64,000 nucleotides of DNA from JAYFQE01 sp034927345 (GCA_034927345.1 JAYFQE010000010.1:1-64000), one strand, 5' to 3'; positions 1 through 8,250 are shown, counted from the first letter of the stretch. Numbers and translations are program-made. The notes: generated from the sequence alone by a model not told the origin.

Positions 1-67
1 ATGACTTGTTTCCTTGAACCGATATTTTGACGATTTCAGCACATCAGATTTTTGCTCTCAAATCTCG

Positions 68-92
68 AAAAGCCCAGTAATACTGGACTTTT
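68..92 (-). terminator. Terminator after rlmD
   Basis: An 11-bp near-perfect inverted repeat (AAAAGCCCAGT / ACTGGACTTTT) with a 3-nt loop lies just downstream of the rlmD stop. Read on the minus strand the right arm ends in TTTT, as in an intrinsic terminator. It probably ends the marR-hgcAB-rlmD transcript. The A/T ends make it potentially bidirectional. Confidence 0.65.
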
Positions 93-99
93 CACACAC

Positions 100-1527
100 T
101 CACTTATCAACCCTTGTTATCAATACGCACGTCTCAACATGTCCGCTCCACGGAAACATGTCGACCGGCTGGACGGCCTGCACCCGATATCCGGCCGGCT
201 GCAGCAGAGCGACGTCGCGGGCCAGGGTGGCCGGATTACAGGAGACATAGATGATGCGCGGGGCGGCCAACTGGATCAGGGTATTGATCAGGCTGCCGTC
301 GCAGCCTTTGCGCGGCGGATCGACAACGACCAGATCGGCTTTCAGGCCGTCCGCAACCAGGCCGGGCAGCAGGTCTTCCGCTTTGCCGGTGAGAAATTTG
401 GCATTGTTTATGGCGTTGAGTTCTGCGTTGCGCCGCGCGTCGGCGATGGCTTCGCCGATCATTTCGATGCCCAGGACGTTGGCGGCCCGGCGCGCCAGCT
501 GGAGGGTAATGGAGCCGGTGCCGCAATAGAGGTCGAGGGCCGTTTCGGAACCGGTCAGGGCGGCCAGTTCAAGAACGGCTGCGTACAGGCGCTCTGTCTG
601 GAGGGGATTGACTTGGAAAAAGGCCAGCGGCGATATTCGGTAGCGCAAGCCGAGTATGTGCTCCTCGATCCAGCCTTGACCATAGATCATGCGGATGTCC
701 GACGTCTGGATCACGTTGGTCCGTTCGCGGTTGATGTTCAGGTAAAAGCAGGTCAGCTGAAATGAAGTCGCGCCGTGAAAGCCGGCGATGACGGATTTCA
801 GGTGTTCTACCCATTCGTCCTGGCCGGGTAAAGAGTCGCCGTTCAGGACCAGGCCGACCATCACGTCTCCGGTAGCCAGGCCCAGGCGGATGACCAGATG
901 GCGCAGCAGTCCGCTGTGGGTTTGTTCTTGATAAGGCGGGATTTGCCAGGTTTTGATGTGTTCCCGCAAAGCTTCGCGGATGGCGTCGCAAATCGGATGC
1001 TGGATCAGGCAGCTTTGCGCGTCGACCACCTGGTGGCTGCCGGCGGCGTAAAACCCGATCTGTGGCCGGTCGGCGGCGCCGGTGACCGGCAGCTGGACTT
1101 TGGCCCGGTAATGCCAGGGGTCGGACATGCCGATAATCGGGCGGATTAATGAAGCGGCAGCGTCAAGATGGCCGATGCGCTGCAGGGCGTCGGTCACTTG
1201 TTGTTGTTTGACGGCCAGTTGGGCGGGATATGCCAGCGTCTGCAGCGTGCAGCCGCCGCAGGCTTTGGCCTGGACGCACGCCGGCTGGACGCGCAGCGGC
1301 GAAGGCTGGATTATTTTTTGGATCGATCCGACAGCATAATGGCTCATACGGCGATTGATTCGTGCAAGAACCCGGTCGCCGGGCAGTCCGCCTTCGATAA
1401 AGACAGTCAAGCCGTCATGATGGCCGATCCCCTGCCCTTCCTGGCTGATGCTGTCCAGTTCCAGAACCGGGCTGTCTCCGGCTTGCAATCCGTCCTGACT
1501 CTTTGGCGCTTGCTTATGATGCTTCAC
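100..1527 (-). CDS. rlmD: 23S rRNA (uracil-5-)-methyltransferase, RlmD/TrmA family
   Basis: SAM-dependent enzyme making 5-methyluridine in 23S rRNA (RlmD/RlmCD type; a tRNA target cannot be excluded in this family). It has an N-terminal TRAM RNA-binding domain (about residues 20-80). Cysteines C84, C90 and C93 (C-x5-C-x2-C, in ACGGCT) plus C173 fit the [4Fe-4S] site of RumA-type enzymes. The SAM loop DLYCGTGS is near 331, followed by VVVDPPRKG and the catalytic cysteine of YVSCNP (about C430). The 475-residue length is normal. The start is a GTG preceded by AGGAGC at about 9 nt. It is the last gene of the minus-strand run marR-hgcA-hgcB-rlmD, 67 bp after hgcB. Cotranscription with hgcAB is inferred from orientation and spacing only. 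Confidence 0.93.
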   Translation of the reverse strand: MKHHKQAPKSQDGLQAGDSPVLELDSISQEGQGIGHHDGLTVFIEGGLPGDRVLARINRRMSHYAVGSIQKIIQPSPLRVQPACVQAKACGGCTLQTLAYPAQLAVKQQQVTDALQRIGHLDAAASLIRPIIGMSDPWHYRAKVQLPVTGAADRPQIGFYAAGSHQVVDAQSCLIQHPICDAIREALREHIKTWQIPPYQEQTHSGLLRHLVIRLGLATGDVMVGLVLNGDSLPGQDEWVEHLKSVIAGFHGATSFQLTCFYLNINRERTNVIQTSDIRMIYGQGWIEEHILGLRYRISPLAFFQVNPLQTERLYAAVLELAALTGSETALDLYCGTGSITLQLARRAANVLGIEMIGEAIADARRNAELNAINNAKFLTGKAEDLLPGLVADGLKADLVVVDPPRKGCDGSLINTLIQLAAPRIIYVSCNPATLARDVALLQPAGYRVQAVQPVDMFPWSGHVETCVLITRVDK

Positions 1528-1594
1528 GTTTTATGCTCCTATTGCTGCTCCGCTTGGTGTTCCGATTGTTGTTCCTGCCGGGTTTCAAGTCTAT

Positions 1595-1882
1595 TTAGCC
1601 GCAGCAATCCGATGAACCGCAGGACGGTTCGCTGCCGGTCAGCAAGCCTTTGAGGATGGCGGCGGCGCAGCCGACGCCGGCATGGACCGACAGCGCGCCG
1701 GAAGGGCAATTGCCGGCGCAGGCGCCGCACTCCATGCAGCGGTCGCGATCGGCCAGGACAGCCTTGCCGTCTTGCAGCTGAAAGACCAGCTGCGGGCAGA
1801 CTTCCAGGCAGCGGCCGCAGCCGATGCATAAAGATGCATCAAGCGATAAAGTGGCGACGTTTTTTAAATAATATGGACGCAT
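1595..1882 (-). CDS. hgcB: HgcB, ferredoxin partner of mercury methylase
   Basis: Small 2[4Fe-4S] ferredoxin, predicted to donate low-potential electrons to the corrinoid of HgcA so that Co(I) is regenerated for mercury methylation. In the 95-aa protein two clusters are visible: C19-C22-C25-C29P and C49-C52-C55-C59P. A lone cysteine C72 and a C-terminal vicinal pair C93-C94 (ending DCCG) follow. This extra Cys plus CC tail is the known HgcB signature and is absent from ordinary ferredoxins. The ATG at 1882 was chosen: GAGGAG lies about 11 nt upstream, while the GTG at 1894 is too close to it. The gene starts 18 bp after the hgcA stop, in the usual hgcA-hgcB order, so the pair is almost certainly one operon. 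Confidence 0.93.
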   Translation of the reverse strand: MRPYYLKNVATLSLDASLCIGCGRCLEVCPQLVFQLQDGKAVLADRDRCMECGACAGNCPSGALSVHAGVGCAAAILKGLLTGSEPSCGSSDCCG

Positions 1883-1900
1883 ATTGGATAACACTCCTCG

Positions 1901-3028
1901 TCAGAATACGAGACGAACGATATCGCCGGCCAATAGCAGGGCCGCGCCAAGGCCGGCGATGATTAACAGGATCGGCAAGATCCGGCGCATTTCCTGATTG
2001 ACGCCGGATAATGAGGTATAGGTTGAGCAGCCGGTGAAATTCATGGCCTCGAAAGCCGACAGGCCCGGCAGAATCAGGAAAAAGGCCAGGGCTTTCAGCC
2101 AAACGGCCGTCGACGGCGCCGGCCAGCCGCCGATCAGATTGATGGCCAATGCCCAGATAAGGCCTGGCCAGATTCCTTTAACAGCGAACATGCGGCCGGG
2201 CAGGACCGGTAAAAGGACCGGCGTGAGGACACAGCCGCAGACTAGGGCGCCCAGCAAGGCGATCAGGTCGATCAAGCCGTAATGGCCGAGGCCGGCGGCA
2301 TTGAGGATAAACAGGACGCCCAGGCCGATCAGCGTTGGCTTAATCGATAAAACCAGTTCCATCGGGGTCAGGACAAACCGGTCCGCCAGATTGAAACGAA
2401 CTTGGCGCATGGCGGGGGACGCTTTTTGTCCGGCGGCCAGAAAAGCCGGGATATCTGAAGCCCTGACCGGTCCATAGACGACATGGAATCCTGTCTCCCG
2501 GCCGACTTCATGCGCTTTTACGCCCGGAGCCCCTAATTGGGGCAGAATCAGCGTCCGGTGGGTGACCAGTTTTTCCAGGTGAACCAGGCGCAGTCGCCTG
2601 ATGAGCTCTTTGGTGCCGAAAGTTCCTTTGCCGGCGGCGCACCAGACGTTGACGCCTTTGGTGTCCAGGACCAGAATCCAGACGCTGAGGCCTGTCAGTT
2701 CGCGGCGCAGACAATCAAAAGTCATTTTATAGTTGGCGGTCACCAGGACCGGCGAGGACGGATCCGGCTGCCCGACGGCATAGAGGCCGGGCTGAACCCG
2801 ATAATTCATCCGGTTGATTCCCCAGCGGACTTTCCAGCTGCCCAGACGGTCTTGCCAGGTCAGTCGGGTCGATACGACCGGCACCGGGCCTGACGGTGTT
2901 TCAAGAACCGACCGGACCCAGGGTTCGTTGGGCGTCGGGGCCGGCCGGGCCGGCGCCGGATCGGCCGGACTTGTTTTTATCACGCCAATTAACCGGCGTT
3001 TACCGGGGTTGGTCTGTTGCATGATCAT
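1901..3028 (-). CDS. hgcA: HgcA, corrinoid protein for mercury methylation
   Basis: Membrane-bound corrinoid protein that transfers a methyl group to Hg(II), forming methylmercury together with HgcB. The soluble N-terminal part (about residues 70-215) resembles the corrinoid-binding domain of the CO dehydrogenase/acetyl-CoA synthase corrinoid iron-sulfur protein. It carries the HgcA cap-helix signature NVWCAAGK (about 127-134), whose Cys130 (codon 2639-2641) is the expected lower axial cobalt ligand. The C-terminal part (about 225-375) has about five hydrophobic helices and the conserved stretch FTGCSTYTSLSG. CFeSP proteins lack these membrane helices. The start is the ATG at 3028 with AAAGGT upstream; the longer frame would need a TTG at 3064. 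The N-terminus is Pro/Ala-rich. Activity itself is inferred from family knowledge. Confidence 0.95.
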   Translation of the reverse strand: MIMQQTNPGKRRLIGVIKTSPADPAPARPAPTPNEPWVRSVLETPSGPVPVVSTRLTWQDRLGSWKVRWGINRMNYRVQPGLYAVGQPDPSSPVLVTANYKMTFDCLRRELTGLSVWILVLDTKGVNVWCAAGKGTFGTKELIRRLRLVHLEKLVTHRTLILPQLGAPGVKAHEVGRETGFHVVYGPVRASDIPAFLAAGQKASPAMRQVRFNLADRFVLTPMELVLSIKPTLIGLGVLFILNAAGLGHYGLIDLIALLGALVCGCVLTPVLLPVLPGRMFAVKGIWPGLIWALAINLIGGWPAPSTAVWLKALAFFLILPGLSAFEAMNFTGCSTYTSLSGVNQEMRRILPILLIIAGLGAALLLAGDIVRLVF

Positions 3029-3120
3029 TTTACCTTTCTTCAGCGGCGCCGTCTTGTTGATCAACGGCGTCTTGTTGGTCGAACCTTATCGGGAACAGGT
3101 CGGACGGTCCGGTTGCGAGC

Positions 3121-3579
3121 TTAGCAAGTACAGCCGTTCTCATCATCCGTTTCGATCTGACTGACTGCGGAAACCAGCAGACGCAGGCTCTCCAGAACCG
3201 TTTCTTTCTTTTCCTGCGGTATGGCCGCCTGGATCTGCTGATAATGCCGGTTCATGCCGTTTTCCACACATTGGTAAGCCAGTTGGCCTTTTCCTGTGAG
3301 GCGGATAACCAAAAGGCGGCGATTTTGTTCGTCCAGCCGGCGGGCAACCTGGCCGCCTTTAACCATCAGATCGACGGTGCGGCTCACCGTGCTTTTATCC
3401 AAGCCTAATAAATCAGCCAAGCCGCTCAGCGAAACCGAACCGGCGCGGCCGATTTCCACCAGGGCATGACATTGGGTCATCGTTATGCCGCAGCAGGATT
3501 TTGCGTTGTCGTCGATCATCCCCAGGCGGCGTTCCAAAATACGCAAGAGTTCACGTAATTCATTTCGGTCTTGAGCCAT
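3121..3579 (-). CDS. MarR-family regulator, cysteine-rich, heading the hgcAB operon
   Basis: Winged-helix MarR-type repressor of 152 aa. The wHTH core spans about residues 30-100, with the recognition-helix region LGLDKSTVSRTVDLM and the wing DEQNRRLLVIRLT. It has unusual cysteines: a vicinal pair C29-C30 (SCCG) and C37 in the N-terminal helix, plus a C-terminal C150-T-C152. Such pairs suggest a thiol, metal or metalloid sensor (inference). The longest open frame begins at 3702, but the ATG at 3579 has GGAGGGG 9-10 nt upstream and yields a standard MarR N-terminus. It is 92 bp upstream of hgcA on the same strand, with a promoter at 3600-3629, so it probably controls its own operon including hgcAB. 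Confidence 0.85.
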   Translation of the reverse strand: MAQDRNELRELLRILERRLGMIDDNAKSCCGITMTQCHALVEIGRAGSVSLSGLADLLGLDKSTVSRTVDLMVKGGQVARRLDEQNRRLLVIRLTGKGQLAYQCVENGMNRHYQQIQAAIPQEKKETVLESLRLLVSAVSQIETDDENGCTC

Positions 3580-3599
3580 ATCATCATCCCCTCCAAATG

Positions 3600-3629
3600 A
3601 TTGTACATCACAACTATTGTATTTTGCAA
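3600..3629 (-). promoter_or_regulatory. Promoter and palindromic operator of marR-hgcAB
   Basis: On the minus strand TTGCAA (3624-3629) and TACAAT (3600-3605) are separated by 18 nt, giving a transcript start near 3593 and a short leader to the marR ATG at 3579. The spacer holds the 11-bp palindrome ACAACTATTGT (3610-3620), and TTGTA occurs twice. A palindrome between -35 and -10 is the usual position of a MarR autorepression site. Promoter strength and binding are inferred. Confidence 0.55.
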
Positions 3630-3664
3630 CACTCGGGTTGATTTGATGATGAATGGGGAGTCCA

Positions 3665-5413
3665 TTACTTGACCGCCGGGTCATACAGTTGATACAGCTC
3701 ATAATAAAGGCCTTTTTGGGCCATTAATTCTGCGTGGCTGCCTTGTTCTTCAATGCCGTTATTCGTTAAAACAAGGATTGTTTTGGCGTGGCGGATCGTT
3801 GTCAGACGATGGGCTATCGTAAAGGTGGTCCGGTCATGAGCCAGTTTTTCCAGGGATTGCTGGACCAGGCGTTCGCTCTCGTTGTCCAGGGCGGAGGTCG
3901 CTTCATCCAGGATCAGGATCGGCGGATTCTTTAAAAATACACGGGCGATGCTGATCCGCTGTTTCTGGCCGCCGGACAGCTTGACGCCCCGCTCGCCGAC
4001 ATAAGTGTCGTATCCGCGCGGCAGCTGGCGGATAAATTCGTCGGCGCCCGCTTGTTCGGCGGCGCGGACAATGTCCTCCCGGTCGGCGCCCGGCCGGCCG
4101 TAAGCGATGTTTTCGTAAACCGATCCGGAAAACAAGTAGACATCTTGCTGAACAACGCCGATATTGGCGCGCAGGGAATGCAGGGTCAGCGTTTTAATGT
4201 CTTTGCCGTCGATCAGTATCCGGCCGGCCGACACGTCATAAAATCGGGGAATCAGATTGCAGAGCGTGCTTTTGCCGCTGCCGGACGGTCCGACCAGGGC
4301 AATATTGTCGCCCGGCATGGCGTGCAGCTCAATATCCGACAAAACCAGAGCGCCGCCGTCGTTATATTGGAAGCTGACATGATCAAACTGGATATCTCCG
4401 GAGACATCAACAAGCTCGGCCGCGTCGTCGCTGTCTTTCAAATCGACCGGCGCGTCCATGATTTCCAGAAATCGTTCGATGCCGGTCATGCCGCGCTGGA
4501 ATTGTTCGGTGAATTCGATGATCCGGCGGATAGAAGCCAGCAATGTCGAAATATAGAGCAGATAAGCCGTCAAATCGGCCGGCGTCAGCTTGCCGTGGAT
4601 CAAAAACAAAGCGCCGGCTATGACGACAAGGATATACATCAGACCGTCAAAGGTTCGGATCGTTGTCTGGAATCCGGCCATGTAGCGGTACATGACCCGC
4701 TTGATGTCCAGGAAATCCTGATTGCCCTTGTCGAATTTTTCCGATTCTATCGATTCGTTGGCAAAAGATTTAACCACCCGCACACCCAGCAGGCTGTCTT
4801 CAACCTGAGCGTTTAATTCGCCGATCTGCTGGCGCGATTGTTTAAAGGACGCCCGCATCCTTTTATTAAAGAACATGGAGCAAAGCAGCATCAGGGGCAG
4901 CATGGCGAAAATGATCAGCGTCAGCCACAAATTCATCGTCGCCAGAATGGCGAATGAGAAAACGATTTTCAGGCCGGCAATAAAAAATTCTTCCGGACAG
5001 TGATGGGCAAATTCGGTTATTTCGAAAAGGTCGCTGGTTATCCGGGCCATAATCTGACCGATTTTTGTGTTGTCAAAATAAGCAAACGGCAGACTCTGCA
5101 GATGCGCAAACAAATCATGACGCATATCGGTTTCGATTTTGGCGCCCATGACATGGCCGACCGAAGCCATATAAAAACTGGCTATCGCATCAATCAGGCG
5201 CAACCCAATATAAATAAAGCCCATTTGCAGGATCAGCTGAACCGTCAGGCTGGCCATGTCATTCATGCCGCGATCGATAATCTGGCGCACAATGAGCGGC
5301 AGAACCAGCTCGCAGACGGTTGTCAGAGCCGCGCAGATCAAATCGAGCAGCAGAATCAAACGGTATTTGCGGAAATAAGGCAAAAAGCGGCCGATTAATA
5401 AACGTGTCTTCAT
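3665..5413 (-). CDS. ABC exporter, fused permease-ATPase
   Basis: Half-transporter of 582 aa expected to work as a homodimer in the cytoplasmic membrane, MsbA/LmrA-like. The six-helix exporter domain covers about residues 10-310. The ATPase domain has Walker A GPSGSGKST (375-383), signature LSGGQ (479-483) and Walker B ILILDEATSALD (about 499-510). The substrate (lipid, drug or peptide) cannot be read from sequence. The ATG at 5413 follows a GGGGG motif. The stop lies about 35 bp upstream of the marR promoter on the same strand, so read-through into marR-hgcAB is possible. An export role linked to that operon is not supported by anything else. Confidence 0.9.
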   Translation of the reverse strand: MKTRLLIGRFLPYFRKYRLILLLDLICAALTTVCELVLPLIVRQIIDRGMNDMASLTVQLILQMGFIYIGLRLIDAIASFYMASVGHVMGAKIETDMRHDLFAHLQSLPFAYFDNTKIGQIMARITSDLFEITEFAHHCPEEFFIAGLKIVFSFAILATMNLWLTLIIFAMLPLMLLCSMFFNKRMRASFKQSRQQIGELNAQVEDSLLGVRVVKSFANESIESEKFDKGNQDFLDIKRVMYRYMAGFQTTIRTFDGLMYILVVIAGALFLIHGKLTPADLTAYLLYISTLLASIRRIIEFTEQFQRGMTGIERFLEIMDAPVDLKDSDDAAELVDVSGDIQFDHVSFQYNDGGALVLSDIELHAMPGDNIALVGPSGSGKSTLCNLIPRFYDVSAGRILIDGKDIKTLTLHSLRANIGVVQQDVYLFSGSVYENIAYGRPGADREDIVRAAEQAGADEFIRQLPRGYDTYVGERGVKLSGGQKQRISIARVFLKNPPILILDEATSALDNESERLVQQSLEKLAHDRTTFTIAHRLTTIRHAKTILVLTNNGIEEQGSHAELMAQKGLYYELYQLYDPAVK

Positions 5414-5460
5414 AAATCCCCCAGATGTGCAAGCCGGCCTGACTTAGCGCCGGCATTGTC

Positions 5461-6048
5461 TCAATCAGACCAGCCGTAACGGCCGATCAACTCAACAAAT
5501 ACGACCGGTTCGATCGCAGTCTGCCTGATACGGCCCTGGGCATCTTTAGTTATCATCAGCAGATCCTGCCAGCCACGCTGTCCCACCGGAATCAACATCA
5601 GACCGCCCGCGCCAAGCTGGCCGATTAATTCAGGCGGTACGCGGGAGGCGGCTGCCGTTACCATAATCCGGTCATAGGGGGCATATTCCGGCCATCCTTC
5701 GCTGCCATCCCCGACGCGGTAGTCCACATTGCGATAACCGAGCGTTTCCAGGCGGTGCTGCGCTTTCACCGACAACGCCGGAATCCGTTCCACAGTATAA
5801 ACCTTTTCAGCAAACGCGGCAAGAAACGCCGTCTGGTAACCGGAACCGGTGCCGATCTCCAGAACCGTGCTGTCTTTTTCCGGCGATAACTGAGCGGTCA
5901 TGGCCAGAACCAGACTGGGCTGGGAAATCGTCTGGCCATAGCCGATCGGCAGCGGTTCATCCAGACCGGCCAGTTCGCGGATGGCCTCGTCCAGGAAAAG
6001 TGAGCGATCCAAATGGCGGTAAAATTCTTGAAGCTGCCGGACATCCAA
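5461..6048 (-). CDS. pcm: Protein-L-isoaspartate O-methyltransferase
   Basis: SAM-dependent repair enzyme that methylates isoaspartyl residues in damaged proteins. The family motif GQTISQP is at 38-44 and the SAM loop LEIGTGSGYQTA at 63-74, followed by VERI, GDGSEGW and ITVTAA-like (VTAAAS) motifs. The open frame extends upstream to a TTG at 6156 inside the neighbouring gene. A textbook GGGAGGTG six bases before the TTG at 6048 marks the likely start, giving 195 aa, about 10-15 residues shorter at the N-terminus than the E. coli enzyme. The start codon thus lies 43 bp after the upstream membrane-protein gene. Confidence 0.88.
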   Translation of the reverse strand: MDVRQLQEFYRHLDRSLFLDEAIRELAGLDEPLPIGYGQTISQPSLVLAMTAQLSPEKDSTVLEIGTGSGYQTAFLAAFAEKVYTVERIPALSVKAQHRLETLGYRNVDYRVGDGSEGWPEYAPYDRIMVTAAASRVPPELIGQLGAGGLMLIPVGQRGWQDLLMITKDAQGRIRQTAIEPVVFVELIGRYGWSD

Positions 6049-6091
6049 TCCAAACACCTCCCTTACGGCATGATCTGCCGAGGGGCGGCCG

Positions 6092-6427
6092 TTAACGAGA
6101 GGTCGCCGGCGTGACCGGCCGGCCACGCGAGTCTTCGTCAAAGACCGCTTTTTCAAAGGGATCGATATAGAGGCTGATCGGGCCTCTGGCCATGTCTTCG
6201 CTGGTATGGAAGATAATATGGACGGCTAGCCGTCCTTCATGATTGATCACTTCAAATTCCGGTTCGCGCCAGTTGATAATCTGCGGGTCGCGCCCTGTAT
6301 AATCATAAGCGATTTGTAAATATTGTTCGCCATCCAGATAGGTACGGAAAAAATACGAATAACCGATCAGCAGCAGGGTAAGGACCAGTATAAATATTCC
6401 GATTTTATGGATCCGCTTTATAACCAT
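6092..6427 (-). CDS. Small single-pass membrane protein of unknown function
   Basis: Protein of 111 aa that I do not recognise. A short basic N-terminus is followed by one hydrophobic helix (about residues 8-27) and a soluble, mostly beta-type domain of about 80 residues that probably faces outside. The ATG at 6427 was chosen because GGAG lies 10 nt upstream; the longer frame to 6475 lacks a better site. It precedes pcm on the same strand by 43 bp and may be cotranscribed. No catalytic motif is visible. Confidence 0.6.
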   Translation of the reverse strand: MVIKRIHKIGIFILVLTLLLIGYSYFFRTYLDGEQYLQIAYDYTGRDPQIINWREPEFEVINHEGRLAVHIIFHTSEDMARGPISLYIDPFEKAVFDEDSRGRPVTPATSR

Positions 6428-6490
6428 CAGCCACCACTCCAAATATTGCTCCGATCCCATGGGTATTATATCCACAGGATCACTCTTATT

Positions 6491-6519
6491 TTACCATGCT
6501 CAGCCGGACGCTGTATAAT
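6491..6519 (+). promoter_or_regulatory. Promoter upstream of the LRR gene
   Basis: TTACCA (6491-6496) and a perfect TATAAT (6514-6519) with a 17-nt spacer, about 75 bp before the LRR protein gene and divergent from the small membrane-protein gene. Assigned by pattern only. Confidence 0.5.
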
Positions 6520-6598
6520 AGTCTTGTGCAGACTCATGGACAACAGGTTGGTTTTGTCTTGATCCCAGATAAGAGTTTTATACGAAGGAGGCATGACT

Positions 6599-8185
6599 AT
6601 GCTGCCACGTATGGATTTCGTTCTGGCTTGCCTGATGACCTGCATCATCTGCCTTGCCGCGCCGGTTGTTTCTTCTGGCGTTTCCCCGGCTGCGCCGGCG
6701 AAGGCAGGAGATACGGCCGTCAACGTCCCCGATCCGAACCTGCGTACCGAACTGCGCCGGCTGACCGGCATTCCTGCTGATCAGGTTCTGTATCGCTCGG
6801 ATTTGGCCGGTTTGACCGGAACGATTAATTTGAGTAATAAGAATATTGTTAATGCCGAGGGGCTGCAATATTGCCGCAGCATCGAAAGCCTGTATTTAGA
6901 TCATAATTATCTCTCTTCCCTGCCCGACGGTCTGGCAGAAATGACCCATTTGCAGGTTTTGCACATGCAGGATAATGAATTCGCCGATATACCTACACAG
7001 CTTTTCACCTTGGAAAACCTGACGATCCTGGACATGAGCGAAAATCCGATATCCAGCATCCATACCGGGATAGCCGGCCTGAGCAGTCTGCGTGCACTGA
7101 TTTTAGAGAATTGCCGGCTGATACAATTTCCTGCTGCGGTACTTGCGCTGCAGCTGCGCGTTCTCGATTTATCCGGCAATACTTTCGCTACTGTTCCCTC
7201 AGGCATCTCCGGTATGAAAAAAATGGTTATTCTATCTCTTCGGCAGACCGGACTGACAGAAATGCCCGGCGGTCTGTCCGCCTTACCCTACCTGGAACAG
7301 CTGGATCTCTCACAAAATAATATAACCGAATTGCCTGGTGAAAACTTACGTTTTGAGCAACTGCAAAGGCTTGATCTGAGCGGCAACGCTTTATCGCGGC
7401 TGCCGGACGCGATCGGCCGCCTGCCCCGGCTCAAAGAACTGATTCTGGATCAAAATCCGCTCACCCGGCTGCCGGACGCGATCGGCCGGTCCAGTCTGAC
7501 GGTTTTATCGGTTTACGGCTGCCGGCTTAACAAACTGCCGAATTCTTTGGGCCAATCTGAATCTTTAAGCCATCTGGAGCTGGCCTGTAATCAACTGACC
7601 TATCTGCCGGCAAATCTGGCGACAAGAACATTCGAGTTTGTCAATCTGGACTTCAACTTTATTGATCTCACGCCCGGATCGTCAGCCAGCATCATCCTGG
7701 AACGACTGAATTGCGGGACTTTGTATGATAAACGTCAATTGAAGCCTGTCCGCGGCCTATCGGCCGACGCCGGCCTAGACTCGATAGCTTTATCCTGGCA
7801 AGCTGGGGAAAATGGCCAAGATGGCGCTGCTGCCTGGGAAGTCGATCGTTACCAGCTTTACCAAAATCGAGACGGCGTACTGGATTTGCTGGTTGAATCG
7901 GGTACGACTGCCTATACCCACAAAAAACTTACGCCGGGTACATCCTACACATATTGTGCCCGCATCGTCTATCACATAACCGATTCTGTCTCAGGGCTTG
8001 ACCGCACTGTTTCTTGCGATACAACAATCAGTGTCTCGACACGGCCTTCAGCCGGACCGGGAACAACGGCAAAAGAGAAACCCGCGCCGGCATTTTCCGT
8101 GCCGGGATGGCCAATCGTGCTGACCGGTTTGGCTGGTCTTGGATTGATTATCGTCATGATTGTCTGGATTAAGCGCAGATTTTAA
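6599..8185 (+). CDS. Secreted, membrane-anchored leucine-rich-repeat protein with Fn3-like domain
   Basis: Surface protein of about 528 aa. A signal peptide (hydrophobic stretch about residues 7-27) is followed by roughly a dozen 21-24-residue leucine-rich repeats (about 75-370; units such as LQRLDLSGNALSRLPDAIG). An Fn3-like beta domain follows (about 390-480), then a Pro/Ala-rich linker and a C-terminal transmembrane helix with a KRRF stop-transfer end. The architecture resembles internalin-type adhesins but with a membrane anchor, not LPXTG. Two ATGs compete: at 6593 the AAGGAGG is too close, at 6599 the spacing is about 8 nt, so 6599 was chosen. The adjoining genes act on the cell wall. 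The ligand is unknown. Confidence 0.85.
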   Translation: MLPRMDFVLACLMTCIICLAAPVVSSGVSPAAPAKAGDTAVNVPDPNLRTELRRLTGIPADQVLYRSDLAGLTGTINLSNKNIVNAEGLQYCRSIESLYLDHNYLSSLPDGLAEMTHLQVLHMQDNEFADIPTQLFTLENLTILDMSENPISSIHTGIAGLSSLRALILENCRLIQFPAAVLALQLRVLDLSGNTFATVPSGISGMKKMVILSLRQTGLTEMPGGLSALPYLEQLDLSQNNITELPGENLRFEQLQRLDLSGNALSRLPDAIGRLPRLKELILDQNPLTRLPDAIGRSSLTVLSVYGCRLNKLPNSLGQSESLSHLELACNQLTYLPANLATRTFEFVNLDFNFIDLTPGSSASIILERLNCGTLYDKRQLKPVRGLSADAGLDSIALSWQAGENGQDGAAAWEVDRYQLYQNRDGVLDLLVESGTTAYTHKKLTPGTSYTYCARIVYHITDSVSGLDRTVSCDTTISVSTRPSAGPGTTAKEKPAPAFSVPGWPIVLTGLAGLGLIIVMIVWIKRRF

Positions 8186-8250
8186 ACATCTTGCCGTATC
8201 CGAAGCCAATAATCCGGCCAATCGGCTCAAACGAAGCGGTTTCAGCTCGT

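Noticed and set aside
1..99. A small gene at the left edge
   Set aside because: Short open frame without a ribosome site; the region holds only the rlmD terminator.
52..765. A 237-codon open frame opposite rlmD
   Set aside because: It is the antisense shadow of a gene with full RlmD motifs; no ribosome site or recognisable family.
1901..3028. HgcA being a CO dehydrogenase/acetyl-CoA synthase corrinoid protein (CFeSP)
   Set aside because: The protein has C-terminal transmembrane helices and an adjacent HgcB with the CC tail, and lacks the CFeSP N-terminal [4Fe-4S] domain; no acs genes are near.
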